From assembly GCA_030037575.1 (NCBI GenBank), contig JASHRB010000423.1:1-6472 (forward strand): DNA of 6,472 nucleotides, in the 5' to 3' direction. Under the pieces are notes generated by a model. That model worked only from the letters and a program-made list of their open reading frames with translations. It was not told the DNA's origin and did not search any database. The position numbers and the translations under genes were made by a program. Shown here piece after piece: positions 1 through 6,327 of this stretch (position 1 is the first letter of the stretch; each line of letters opens with the position of its first letter). The stretch is from Candidatus Sulfotelmatobacter sp. (GTDB lineage: Bacteria > Acidobacteriota > Terriglobia > Terriglobales > Acidobacteriaceae).

Positions 1-1347
1 CAAGCCCAGTGGAACCTCGGTCTTGCCCAGGTGCAGATTCCCTGGCACCTTCCACGCGCGATTGCCGGGTTCCGTATAGCGCAGAACCAGCACGGCAATC
101 GACTTCATGGCAAAGCTCCAGATCACGCCGAAGGCATACAGCGCAGCCAGAACATAGACGTTTCCCAGACTGAGAAAAATGACCAGCAACTGCATCCCAA
201 CGATCAGGTTGATGATGCGGTAGCTGGTGCCGTAGCGGTTGTGCGGCTTCTGGAACCAACTGGTGAGCACGCCATCTTCCGCGACGCGATTGAGGACCCC
301 GTTGGCGCCGACGATGGAAGTGTTCTGCGCACCGGCCAGAATCAGCACGCCGACCAGCACCACAAAGGCATGGAACAACAATTTGAGGCTCTCCGGCCCG
401 GCCAGATACATGGCCAGGCCACCGATCAGGTTGGCGAAATAGTCGTGCCGAACCTGGTCCGGGATGATCATTACCGCAAAGAACGAAACCAGAGAGGTGA
501 ACAGCAAGCTGTAAATAAAAATCACCAACCCGGTTTTCTCCAGGTTTCTGAGCTTGGGATGCTCGATCTCGCGGTTGACCTGCGCCAAAGTCTCTTCCCC
601 GCTCATGGCGAGCACGGAGTGGCCGAAGCCGACGAAAAGAATGACCCAGGTGAGGTGAGAAAACCAGGTTCCGTCAAGCCAGCCCAGTGATTCCCGGTTG
701 ATGCGCATTACACCCGGGTGAAGCGGGTTGGGCGGAAGTTGGATCGGCCCGCGCAAAACGGTGATGGTGCACCAGATCAGCAGGATCACCACCATCACGG
801 TCGTGACCACCATGATCTGCAGGGCTTTCTGGCTGGACTCGTGTATGCCCTGGGTGTTTTTCCACCAGAAGTAGAGCAACACGATGATGGCCAGCCCGGC
901 GGCGAAGTAGTCGTCGGAAAAGTGCAAGGGGTGATGCAGGTACACCCCCATGTCCTTGATGAAGCCGGCGAGATACTGCCCGGCGGAGACAGCGCTGATG
1001 GGGCCGGTGAGGACGTAATCAAAAAGCAGGGCTGAGACGGAAAACTTCGCCAGGGTCCCGCCCATCGCCTCTTTCACCACGCGGTAGACACCGCCGCGCA
1101 CGAACATGCTGCTGGACTCGATGTAGAGAGCCCGCACGCAATAGCTGAACAACATTACCGCGAGGATGAACCAGGGAGCGCTTTTGCCGATGACTTTTTC
1201 GGCATCGCCTCCGGCGTAGTAGGCGGAGGAGGCGAGGTCCGATAGGACGATGGCCGAGGCACGCCAGAAGGAAATGAAGGTCAACATCACCGTGGTGGCG
1301 ACGAAGACCTTTATGGCTGGTTTGGTACCTTCAACCGATGTAGCCAT
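1..1347 (-). CDS. APC-superfamily amino-acid permease, C-terminus cut off by window edge
   Basis: Reading leftward from an ATG at 1347-1345, the frame is open for 449 codons to the left edge with no stop, so the C-terminus is missing. The protein is a polytopic inner-membrane transporter, probably for amino acids or related amines; the substrate cannot be read from sequence. After a short N-tail come hydrophobic segments at roughly residues 14-35, 58-76, 103-130, 147-162, 177-193 and several more. Family-like landmarks are the broken first helix with LSDLASSAYYAGG (35-47), GGVYRVVKEAMGG (85-97) after helix 2, DYVLTGPISAVSAG (110-123) in helix 3, and NTQGIHESSQ (164-173) before helix 5. Further on are GHSVLAMSGEETLAQVNREI in the helix-6 region and ANGVLNRVAEDGVLTSWF, with PHNRYGTSYR, in the loop after helix 8. 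These match the usual APC layout. No Shine-Dalgarno sequence precedes the ATG. The RDD gene lies 136 bp upstream on the same strand. Family assignment is firm and substrate unknown. Confidence 0.88.
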   Translation of the reverse strand, partial: MATSVEGTKPAIKVFVATTVMLTFISFWRASAIVLSDLASSAYYAGGDAEKVIGKSAPWFILAVMLFSYCVRALYIESSSMFVRGGVYRVVKEAMGGTLAKFSVSALLFDYVLTGPISAVSAGQYLAGFIKDMGVYLHHPLHFSDDYFAAGLAIIVLLYFWWKNTQGIHESSQKALQIMVVTTVMVVILLIWCTITVLRGPIQLPPNPLHPGVMRINRESLGWLDGTWFSHLTWVILFVGFGHSVLAMSGEETLAQVNREIEHPKLRNLEKTGLVIFIYSLLFTSLVSFFAVMIIPDQVRHDYFANLIGGLAMYLAGPESLKLLFHAFVVLVGVLILAGAQNTSIVGANGVLNRVAEDGVLTSWFQKPHNRYGTSYRIINLIVGMQLLVIFLSLGNVYVLAALYAFGVIWSFAMKSIAVLVLRYTEPGNRAWKVPGNLHLGKTEVPLGL

Positions 1348-1384
1348 TATTCAGGTGAGTGCGTAAGAATCGAACAGACTCTAG

Positions 1385-1393
1385 AAGATAGCA
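1385..1393 (-). promoter_or_regulatory. Possible extended -10 promoter element for the permease
   Basis: Read on the minus strand this is TGC followed by TATCTT, an extended -10 shape (4 of 6 matches to TATAAT). It would start transcription about 30 nt before the permease ATG. No convincing -35 hexamer is seen 16-18 bp upstream, and the call rests on position and one weak motif. Confidence 0.25.
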
Positions 1394-1483
1394 TAGCCCA
1401 AAGGCTGCGGCGGATCGGGTTTTGCGGCGCGGCCGCTTCTGTCGAATGCGGAAAATCGGCGCGGCCAGGCGCTTGGCTCGTGC

Positions 1484-2545
1484 TTATTTCCGATTGCCAG
1501 GAGCGAGGTGGGTGTGAGTGATGCGGTCGTGCCAGCAAAGCGAATCTTGGTCGAGAGAAACCCAGACATAGCCCATGCCCAGAGAGATGGCCGAAAGGAA
1601 TGAGGCCAGCACGCGCCAACGGCGCAGGCGTCGGCTGGTGGAACTTCCGTCGAAGCGGGAAATCCGGAGACGGGCGAGGCGAAGCCCGGGGGTCGAACCG
1701 GAGTAGACGATGAGCAAGTATTGATAAGCTGCCCAGAAAACAGAGAGCGAGCCGGCGGCAATTTCGCCGATTTGCAGTGGCGGAGGCCGGAGCGAGGTCA
1801 TCTTGCAGAAAATGAAACCGAACAGAGCGCCGGCGGCGGCGATAATCAAGTCATCGAGAACTGCTGCCAGAACGCGGCGCGATAACGACGCGCCGTGCAG
1901 CGGAAAGTCGATGCCCGGCCGCCGCTCGATCTCGGGCGGCTGGGGCGTTTCGATGGTGATGCCACCGAGCGCGGGCGGAGGAGGAACGACTTCAGGAACC
2001 TCGAGGATGCGTGGACCGGAGATGACGGGCTCGGCTAATTCGTCGAGCGGCGGCGCCGGAGACGTCCAGGAGCGGGGAAACTCGATGATTTTCGCGGTTG
2101 GGCCGGCCGACGATGAAGCGGCGCCCGCCGAGTCAGAGCCCTGGGATGGGAGGGCGGCTGAGAATGCGCGGTCGTGCGGGGGGTGCGAGTGAACTTGGAC
2201 TGGCGCTTGTGCCTGCGGATCCGATTTAGCGGCGAATCCGTTCAAGGCCAGAGCGTGGTGCGACGCCGCCAGAAACACGGCGCCCTCCGAGGCGGCGCGG
2301 TCGCCAACGCCGGCCGCATCTTCGAATCGAAGGCGCAGGGAAGGATAACGCGGCGGACGCGGCTTTCGGCGGGATTGATAGCGGTTCAGCCGGGCGGCCA
2401 GTTCAGCGCGCCAAGTTGGGGAATCTGGAGCTGCGGGCGGTTCGCTGCCGTCATTTTCGAATCCTTCAACCAGCCGGGATTGCGCGCGATCTCGATTCGG
2501 CTCCAAAGAACAACGGCAGGCGTCACCACAAAGCGGGCAAGACAT
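1484..2545 (-). CDS. RDD-family membrane protein with Cys-rich N-terminus and proline-rich linker
   Basis: The 353-residue protein has three parts. Residues 1-12 hold four cysteines (C3, C6, C10, C12; CPLC then CRC), which looks like a small metal-binding knuckle. Residues 13-214 form a low-complexity, proline- and alanine-rich cytoplasmic stretch that keeps an arginine-rich segment WRAELAARLNRYQSRR (45-60) and the patches AKIIEFPRSW (151-160) and ISGPRILEVPEVVPPPP (175-191). Residues about 215-345 are an RDD domain: SRRVLAAVLDDLI (222-234) carries the R and DD signature, with membrane segments near 225-247, 260-282 and 312-330. STPGLRLARLRI (284-295) and SLCWHDRITHT (335-345) match the conserved TPG and WHDR motifs. 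The start is fixed, because an in-frame TGA lies one codon upstream of the ATG. No Shine-Dalgarno sequence is visible. RDD proteins are poorly characterised; some have been linked to ion or solute transport. The function here is unknown. Confidence 0.85.
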   Translation of the reverse strand: MSCPLCGDACRCSLEPNRDRAQSRLVEGFENDGSEPPAAPDSPTWRAELAARLNRYQSRRKPRPPRYPSLRLRFEDAAGVGDRAASEGAVFLAASHHALALNGFAAKSDPQAQAPVQVHSHPPHDRAFSAALPSQGSDSAGAASSSAGPTAKIIEFPRSWTSPAPPLDELAEPVISGPRILEVPEVVPPPPALGGITIETPQPPEIERRPGIDFPLHGASLSRRVLAAVLDDLIIAAAGALFGFIFCKMTSLRPPPLQIGEIAAGSLSVFWAAYQYLLIVYSGSTPGLRLARLRISRFDGSSTSRRLRRWRVLASFLSAISLGMGYVWVSLDQDSLCWHDRITHTHLAPGNRK

Positions 2546-2751
2546 GAATCAACAATCTTAAACAGAATGGCCAAGATGCGGGCTTAATGAACCACATCGG
2601 ATAACCATCAGAAGGCCGGCAGAATCCAAAATGGTTAGCGGCTTTGCCTCTTGAGCCGCCGCCGTGCTAAGTTCACCACAACCACGGCCGCAGCTGAATC
2701 CGGGCAAATGTCCCACGCGCGAAACGATCTGGCTCCGATGATCCTGTTCCG
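2546..2751. other. Divergent intergenic region between the RDD gene and lptD
   Basis: These 206 bp separate two genes that point away from each other, so they should hold promoters for both. On the plus side there is one weak promoter candidate (2644-2673) and a 15-codon open frame (2708-2755) running into the lptD start. On the minus side I see no clear -35/-10 pair before the RDD start. No strong inverted repeat or operator is evident. Confidence 0.6.
2644..2673 (+). promoter_or_regulatory. Weak candidate promoter for lptD
   Basis: TTGCCT (2644-2649, 4 of 6 matches to TTGACA) lies 18 bp before TAAGTT (2668-2673, only 3 of 6 matches to TATAAT), which is preceded by TGC in the extended -10 position. 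Transcription would start near 2680, leaving an untranslated leader of about 70 nt before lptD. Proposed from position and partial matches only. Confidence 0.25.
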
Positions 2752-2755
2752 ATGA
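2708..2755 (+). other. Possible 15-codon upstream ORF overlapping the lptD start (ATGA)
   Basis: An ATG at 2708 opens a frame encoding MSHARNDLAPMILFR. It ends at a TGA (2753-2755) that overlaps the lptD ATG at 2752 in the four-base ATGA arrangement typical of translational coupling. It lacks a good Shine-Dalgarno sequence and matches no peptide I know. lptD also lacks an obvious ribosome binding site, so coupling is conceivable, but a chance ORF of this length is common. Confidence 0.2.
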
Positions 2756-5325
2756 TGGTGCGCAAAAGATTCCTTATCACGGCGTGGGCGCTTTGTCATC
2801 TGCTTCTCGTGCCTCCCTTAGTTACCAGCCAGTTGCCACCGACAAATGGTGAGGCAAAATCTTCAGCAGCGCAGGATTCGGCAAAGAAGCCGGCGATGGA
2901 GGATACGCCGTGCGCCAGGGCGGCGGCCGCCCAGCAAGAGGAAGGAAGGGTGGAGACGATCTGTGCGATTCAACAGGAAGAGCAGGGAGCGGTCTACAAA
3001 TTGCACGGGGCGGTTGAAATCTATTACGGAAGTTATATTTTGCGCGCGGATGAAGCGACTTATAACTCGGACAGCAAAGAGGCGACCGCGGAGGGACACT
3101 TCGCTCTTGATGGAGGTCCAAATGACGACCATATTCGCGCTTCGCACGGGACCTACAATTTTGATCTGGAGACGGGAAAATTCTACGACGTGAGGGGAAC
3201 AACCGGCCTGCGCTTTCGGCAAAACCGCGTGATTCTCACCTCAACCTCTCCTTTTGCTTTTACCGGGAAGCGGGTGGAGAAAACGAGCGAAGATCACTAT
3301 TTGGTTTACGACGGCACCATCACGACCTGCGAAGTTCCGCATCCCAAGTGGCAATTTGAAGCGCGCGAAGTCAGTGTGGAAGTCGGCGGCAACGCAAAGA
3401 TTTACCGCAGCACATTTCTGTTGCACGGGCTGCCCATGCTTTGGTTTCCCTATGCCACGCATCCGGTGGAAAAGGAACTGCGGCAATCGGGATTTCTCAT
3501 GCCCTCGGTGGGGCATTCCTCGACTTACGGGTACACCGTCGGCGAAGCCTATTACTGGGCGATCAATCGCACCATGGACGCGACCATCGGGGGCGAGTAC
3601 ATGTCATTGCGCGGAGGGTCTCAGCGGGGGGAGTTTCGCATGCGTCCCAGCGAAACGTCGTACGTCGATCTTAATTATTTCGGCGTGATTGACCGGGGCA
3701 TCGGCACACCTCCTCTGAAAGAAGGGGGAGAAAATGCGAGGTTGAATGCGGCGGGGCACATCGACGGCTTTCGGGCGGTCACGAATGTCGACTACCTGAC
3801 CTCTTTCCTGTTTCGTCTGGCATTCAACGAAGTTTTCAGCCAGGCGGTGTACTCGGAAGTGGAGTCGAATGGGTTTCTGTCGAAATCCACGAACGGGTAC
3901 AACCTCAACGGCTTTGCCGAACGCTACCAGAATTTCCTGAGCACAACTCCCGGGCAGGTGATTACCATTCTGCATACCCCGAGCATCGACACGTCCAGCG
4001 TGGAGCAGCCCCTGGGACATTCTCCCTTTTATTGGTCGTTCGACGAATCGGCCACCGGGCTATCGCGCAGCGAACCGTCGCAGTGCTCCGTCTTTGCGGC
4101 GCACGTGACAATCGGAACCGAGCAATCCTGCACGCAGCCGTTTCGCACGGCCAACCTCCTGGGCCGGTTCGATTTGAATCCCGAGATTTCATTGCCTTTG
4201 CTCTTTGGCGGATGGTCGCTGCGGCCCGAACTGACGCTGCATGAGACCTATTACACGCAGAGGCTGATCGGGGAAAGCGGGAGCGATCCGGGAATGGCGG
4301 TGAGCGATGCGATTAACCGGCGCGCTCTGGAAACCGCGATTGAGCTGCGGCCGCCGCCGCTCGAGAAGGTTTTCGATAAACAGTTCATGGGCAGGAAATG
4401 GAAGCACGTGATCGAACCGAAGGTTACCTACCGGTATGTGACCGGGGTCAACAATTACCAGAACATTCTGAAGTTCGACGAGCGTGACATTCTCTCGGAT
4501 ACAAGCGAAGTCGAGTACGGCTTCGTCACGCGGCTCTACGCCAAGCCTACGTCGGACAAGCCCGAAAACTGCGAGCCGGTGATGAAAGCGCTGATTGTGG
4601 GGGGGGCGGTGCCGGAGACGAGCATTCCCTGGCAGCATATCAATCCCCTGGCCAACGGGCCTTGCGAGCCGGGGCCATCGACTCGTGAGGTGCTGACGTG
4701 GGAGGTCGGGCAAAAATATTTTCTCGATGCAGATTTCGGAGGAGCGATCATTCCGGGCCAGCGAAACGTGTTTACCACCACCATCGACTTGACCGGGATT
4801 GCGTTTGTCACCGAGCCGCGGCATCTTTCGCCGCTGGTTTCCCGGCTGCGGGTGGAAACCAGCGCGCACACTGACGCGGAGTGGGATCTCGATTACGACT
4901 TTCAGACCAATACCACCAACGCCAGCACGCTGCTCGGAAATTATCACATCGGACAGGTCACGATTGGAGGCGGCGACGCGTTTTTACAAATCCCGGTGCA
5001 GACCGTCACTTCCTCGACCTCCTCGACTTCCGCGACCACGGCCCAGCCGGAGATCTTCAATCAGTTTCGTTTTGCGCTGGGGTATGGCAGCCTCTCCAAG
5101 CGCGGCTTCAGCGCCGCCAGCAGCTTTGGCTTTGACGCCGAGGCCAAGCAATTACAATTCGTCAGCGCGCAGGCCACTTATAATTGGGACTGTTGCGGCA
5201 TGACCATTGGCTATCGCACCTACACCGTGGCCAATGTGCGCAATGAGAACCTGTTGGTCTTCACGTTCACGTTGTCGAACATTGGATCGTTTGGCAGCTT
5301 GCGCCAACAAGACCGATTGTATTGA
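2752..5325 (+). CDS. lptD: LPS-assembly outer-membrane protein LptD
   Basis: LptD is the outer-membrane beta-barrel that, with lipoprotein LptE, takes LPS from the periplasmic Lpt bridge and inserts it into the outer leaflet. The 857 residues begin with a signal peptide (basic VRKR, then a hydrophobic run to about residue 25). A LptA/OstA-like beta-jellyroll follows at about 75-165 (VYKLHGAVEIYYGSYILRAD, EATYNSDSKEATAEGHF). The barrel part starts near 205. TTCEVPHPKW (191-200) corresponds to the region of E. coli Cys173. PMLWFPY, RQSGFLMPSVG (244-254) and YYWAINRTMDATI (267-279) match the most conserved LptD block. The vicinal pair C814-C815 (NWDCCGMTIGYR) matches the E. coli C724-C725 pair that forms disulfides with N-terminal cysteines; here C54 or C71 and C193 are candidate partners. 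Two further pairs, C445/C460 and C607/C638, are extra. The length is slightly above the E. coli protein. Two ATGs (2752, 2755) are possible starts, with no clear Shine-Dalgarno sequence. larE follows after 62 bp. Confidence 0.95.
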   Translation: MMVRKRFLITAWALCHLLLVPPLVTSQLPPTNGEAKSSAAQDSAKKPAMEDTPCARAAAAQQEEGRVETICAIQQEEQGAVYKLHGAVEIYYGSYILRADEATYNSDSKEATAEGHFALDGGPNDDHIRASHGTYNFDLETGKFYDVRGTTGLRFRQNRVILTSTSPFAFTGKRVEKTSEDHYLVYDGTITTCEVPHPKWQFEAREVSVEVGGNAKIYRSTFLLHGLPMLWFPYATHPVEKELRQSGFLMPSVGHSSTYGYTVGEAYYWAINRTMDATIGGEYMSLRGGSQRGEFRMRPSETSYVDLNYFGVIDRGIGTPPLKEGGENARLNAAGHIDGFRAVTNVDYLTSFLFRLAFNEVFSQAVYSEVESNGFLSKSTNGYNLNGFAERYQNFLSTTPGQVITILHTPSIDTSSVEQPLGHSPFYWSFDESATGLSRSEPSQCSVFAAHVTIGTEQSCTQPFRTANLLGRFDLNPEISLPLLFGGWSLRPELTLHETYYTQRLIGESGSDPGMAVSDAINRRALETAIELRPPPLEKVFDKQFMGRKWKHVIEPKVTYRYVTGVNNYQNILKFDERDILSDTSEVEYGFVTRLYAKPTSDKPENCEPVMKALIVGGAVPETSIPWQHINPLANGPCEPGPSTREVLTWEVGQKYFLDADFGGAIIPGQRNVFTTTIDLTGIAFVTEPRHLSPLVSRLRVETSAHTDAEWDLDYDFQTNTTNASTLLGNYHIGQVTIGGGDAFLQIPVQTVTSSTSSTSATTAQPEIFNQFRFALGYGSLSKRGFSAASSFGFDAEAKQLQFVSAQATYNWDCCGMTIGYRTYTVANVRNENLLVFTFTLSNIGSFGSLRQQDRLY
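4599..4606 (+). repeat. Run of eight G within lptD
   Basis: An uninterrupted G8 tract covers the Val-Gly-Gly-Ala codons 616-619 of LptD. Homopolymers of this length are prone to slippage in replication or sequencing. The frame is intact here, since strongly LptD-like sequence continues to the C-terminus. Confidence 0.9.
5011..5037 (+). repeat. Three tandem 9-bp repeats within lptD (SST-SST-SAT)
   Basis: TCCTCGACC, TCCTCGACT and TCCGCGACC follow head to tail in frame and encode residues 754-762, a Ser/Thr-rich stretch between predicted barrel strands. It is most likely a flexible loop; copy number could vary between strains without breaking the frame. Confidence 0.8.
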
Positions 5326-5377
5326 TCATCGCGGCTGGGAACCGGGGAGGGGCCGGGGTTCGCCCTACTCGGATGCC

Positions 5378-5383
5378 GGTGGG
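5378..5383 (+). promoter_or_regulatory. larE: Ribosome binding site that selects the larE start at 5388
   Basis: GGTGGG lies 4 nt before the ATG at 5388. The other possible starts, TTG at 5322 (overlapping the lptD stop) and ATG at 5373, have no comparable purine-rich site at proper spacing. The 5388 start also gives the usual LarE length. Confidence 0.5.
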
Positions 5384-5387
5384 AACC

Positions 5388-6221
5388 ATGGATATCCAGG
5401 AAAAATCGGCGGCGCTCGCATCGGGTTTGCGCCGGCTGGGGCGGCTTCTGGTCGCGTATTCGGGAGGCGTGGATTCGGCATATCTCGCCTGGGCCGCGCG
5501 CCAGGTCCTCGGCCAAAATCTGCTGGCGGTGATTGCCGACTCCCCTAGTCTGGCGCGCACGCAGCTTTCCGATGCGATCGCGTTCGCCAAGGAGCAGTCC
5601 ATCGCCTTCGAGGTCATCGCCACCCGGGAGCTGGAGCGGCCCGAATACGTGCGCAACCATGGGCAACGCTGCTACTTCTGCAAGGATGAACTGTTCAGGT
5701 TGATGGACGAATTGCGTGCTGCGCGCGGGTTTCAGGCCATTGCCTACGGAGTCAATCTGGATGATCAAGGCGACTGGCGGCCGGGACAAAGGGCTGCGGG
5801 GGCGCACTCGGTCGTGGCCCCGCTGCTGGACGCAGGACTGAGAAAAGAAGAGATTCGCGCGCTGGCGCGCAGCGCCGGGTTGCGCATCTGGGACAAACCG
5901 GCGTCGGCCTGTTTGTCTTCGCGCATCGAGTACGGGCGTCCGGTCACGCGGGAAGCGCTCTTTGCAGTGGAGCAAGGTGAAGATGCTTTGCGCAAGCTGG
6001 GCTTTCGGCAAATCCGCGTTCGCCACCACGGAGAGATGGTGCGAATTGAAATCGCGCGCGAGGAATTGGCGAGTGCGCTCGACGCAAACATGGCGCTCGA
6101 GTTCACGAAAATCTTCAAGGCATTGGGCTTCAAATTCGTCACGCTCGACCTCGAAGGCTTTCGTTCCGGATCGATGAATTCTCTATTGCCGGCCGACGAA
6201 TTGGCCCGCCGGGCGGGATGA
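5388..6221 (+). CDS. larE: ATP-dependent sacrificial sulfur transferase LarE
   Basis: LarE acts in the cytoplasm in nickel-pincer nucleotide synthesis. It adenylates the dicarboxylated nicotinate nucleotide made by LarB and inserts sulfur to give the dithiocarboxylated form, into which LarC places nickel; lactate racemase LarA and relatives use the cofactor. The 277 residues fit the family length. The PP-loop ATP pyrophosphatase motif SGGVDS is at 25-30. RCYFCKDELF (94-103) carries C95 and C98, GVNLDDQGDWRPG (121-133) is the conserved substrate-side loop, and PASACLSSRIEYG (171-183) carries C175, matching the sacrificial Cys176 of Lactiplantibacillus plantarum LarE. Having all three cysteines fits the subtype that binds a [4Fe-4S] cluster and can use sulfur catalytically instead of destroying its own cysteine; this is an inference from motif content. 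The ATG at 5388 is preferred over ATG 5373 or TTG 5322. No larA, larB or larC lies in the window. The gene follows lptD by 62 bp and may share its transcript. Confidence 0.92.
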   Translation: MDIQEKSAALASGLRRLGRLLVAYSGGVDSAYLAWAARQVLGQNLLAVIADSPSLARTQLSDAIAFAKEQSIAFEVIATRELERPEYVRNHGQRCYFCKDELFRLMDELRAARGFQAIAYGVNLDDQGDWRPGQRAAGAHSVVAPLLDAGLRKEEIRALARSAGLRIWDKPASACLSSRIEYGRPVTREALFAVEQGEDALRKLGFRQIRVRHHGEMVRIEIAREELASALDANMALEFTKIFKALGFKFVTLDLEGFRSGSMNSLLPADELARRAG

Positions 6222-6281
6222 GGGGAAGCCCCGCGATGGATTTCCCGCCGGTTTTGCGGGCTTTCCCCTGCCGCCCGGCGG
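6206..6281 (+). terminator. Large imperfect hairpin over the larE stop, possible terminator without U-tract
   Basis: The outer arms 6206-6216 (CCGCCGGGCGG) and 6271-6281 (CCGCCCGGCGG) are exact reverse complements of 11 bp. The inner arms 6221-6234 (AGGGGAAGCCCCGC) and 6256-6269 (GCGGGCTTTCCCCT) pair over 14 positions with one G-T wobble and one C-C mismatch. GATG (6217-6220) on the left and a single G (6270) on the right form an internal loop, and the apical loop is 21 nt. The larE stop codon (6219-6221) sits at this internal loop. No run of T follows, so intrinsic termination is not assured; protection of the mRNA 3' end is an alternative. Confidence 0.45.
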
Positions 6282-6287
6282 TCGCTG

Positions 6288-6296
6288 TGAGATAAT
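6288..6296 (+). promoter_or_regulatory. Extended -10 promoter element before the last gene
   Basis: TGA followed by GATAAT gives the extended -10 form, with five of six bases of TATAAT. Transcription would start near 6303, about 25 nt before the TTG at 6328. No good -35 hexamer is seen about 17 bp upstream, which extended -10 promoters can tolerate. The position right after the larE hairpin supports a new transcription unit. Confidence 0.4.
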
Positions 6297-6327
6297 CGAC
6301 ATTCATTCTCTGATTCTCAGGTGGGTT

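Noticed and set aside
31..690. Plus-strand open frame of 219 codons at the left end
   Set aside because: It lies antisense to a clear APC permease; its product is polar, rich in His, Gln and Asp with no domain, as expected from the complement of a membrane-protein gene.
1424..1466. GC-rich patch with GCGGCCGC palindrome and a 9-bp direct repeat (GGCGCGGCC twice) between the RDD gene and the permease
   Set aside because: Repeats are short and of simple GC-rich composition; no hairpin with a U-tract or spacing suggestive of an operator could be supported.
1803..2587. Two overlapping plus-strand open frames opposite the RDD gene
   Set aside because: High GC keeps the opposite strand open; the products are Gly/Arg/Ala-rich with no family features, while the minus strand has a good RDD domain.
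4189..4947. Minus-strand open frame of 252 codons inside lptD
   Set aside because: It is a shadow of the LptD barrel region; the sense frame has conserved LptD motifs on both sides, and this frame shows no domain or start signal.
5291..5307. Small hairpin TTGGC/GCCAA at the end of lptD
   Set aside because: Only a 5-bp stem within coding sequence, without a T-run; expected by chance.
5322..5387. Longer larE product from the TTG at 5322 overlapping the lptD stop
   Set aside because: The added residues are Gly/Arg-rich with no family similarity, and there is a better ATG with a GGTGGG site at 5388 giving the usual family length.
5220..6029. Minus-strand open frame of 269 codons opposite larE
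   Set aside because: Antisense to larE, which has intact PP-loop and cysteine motifs; the product is not recognisable.
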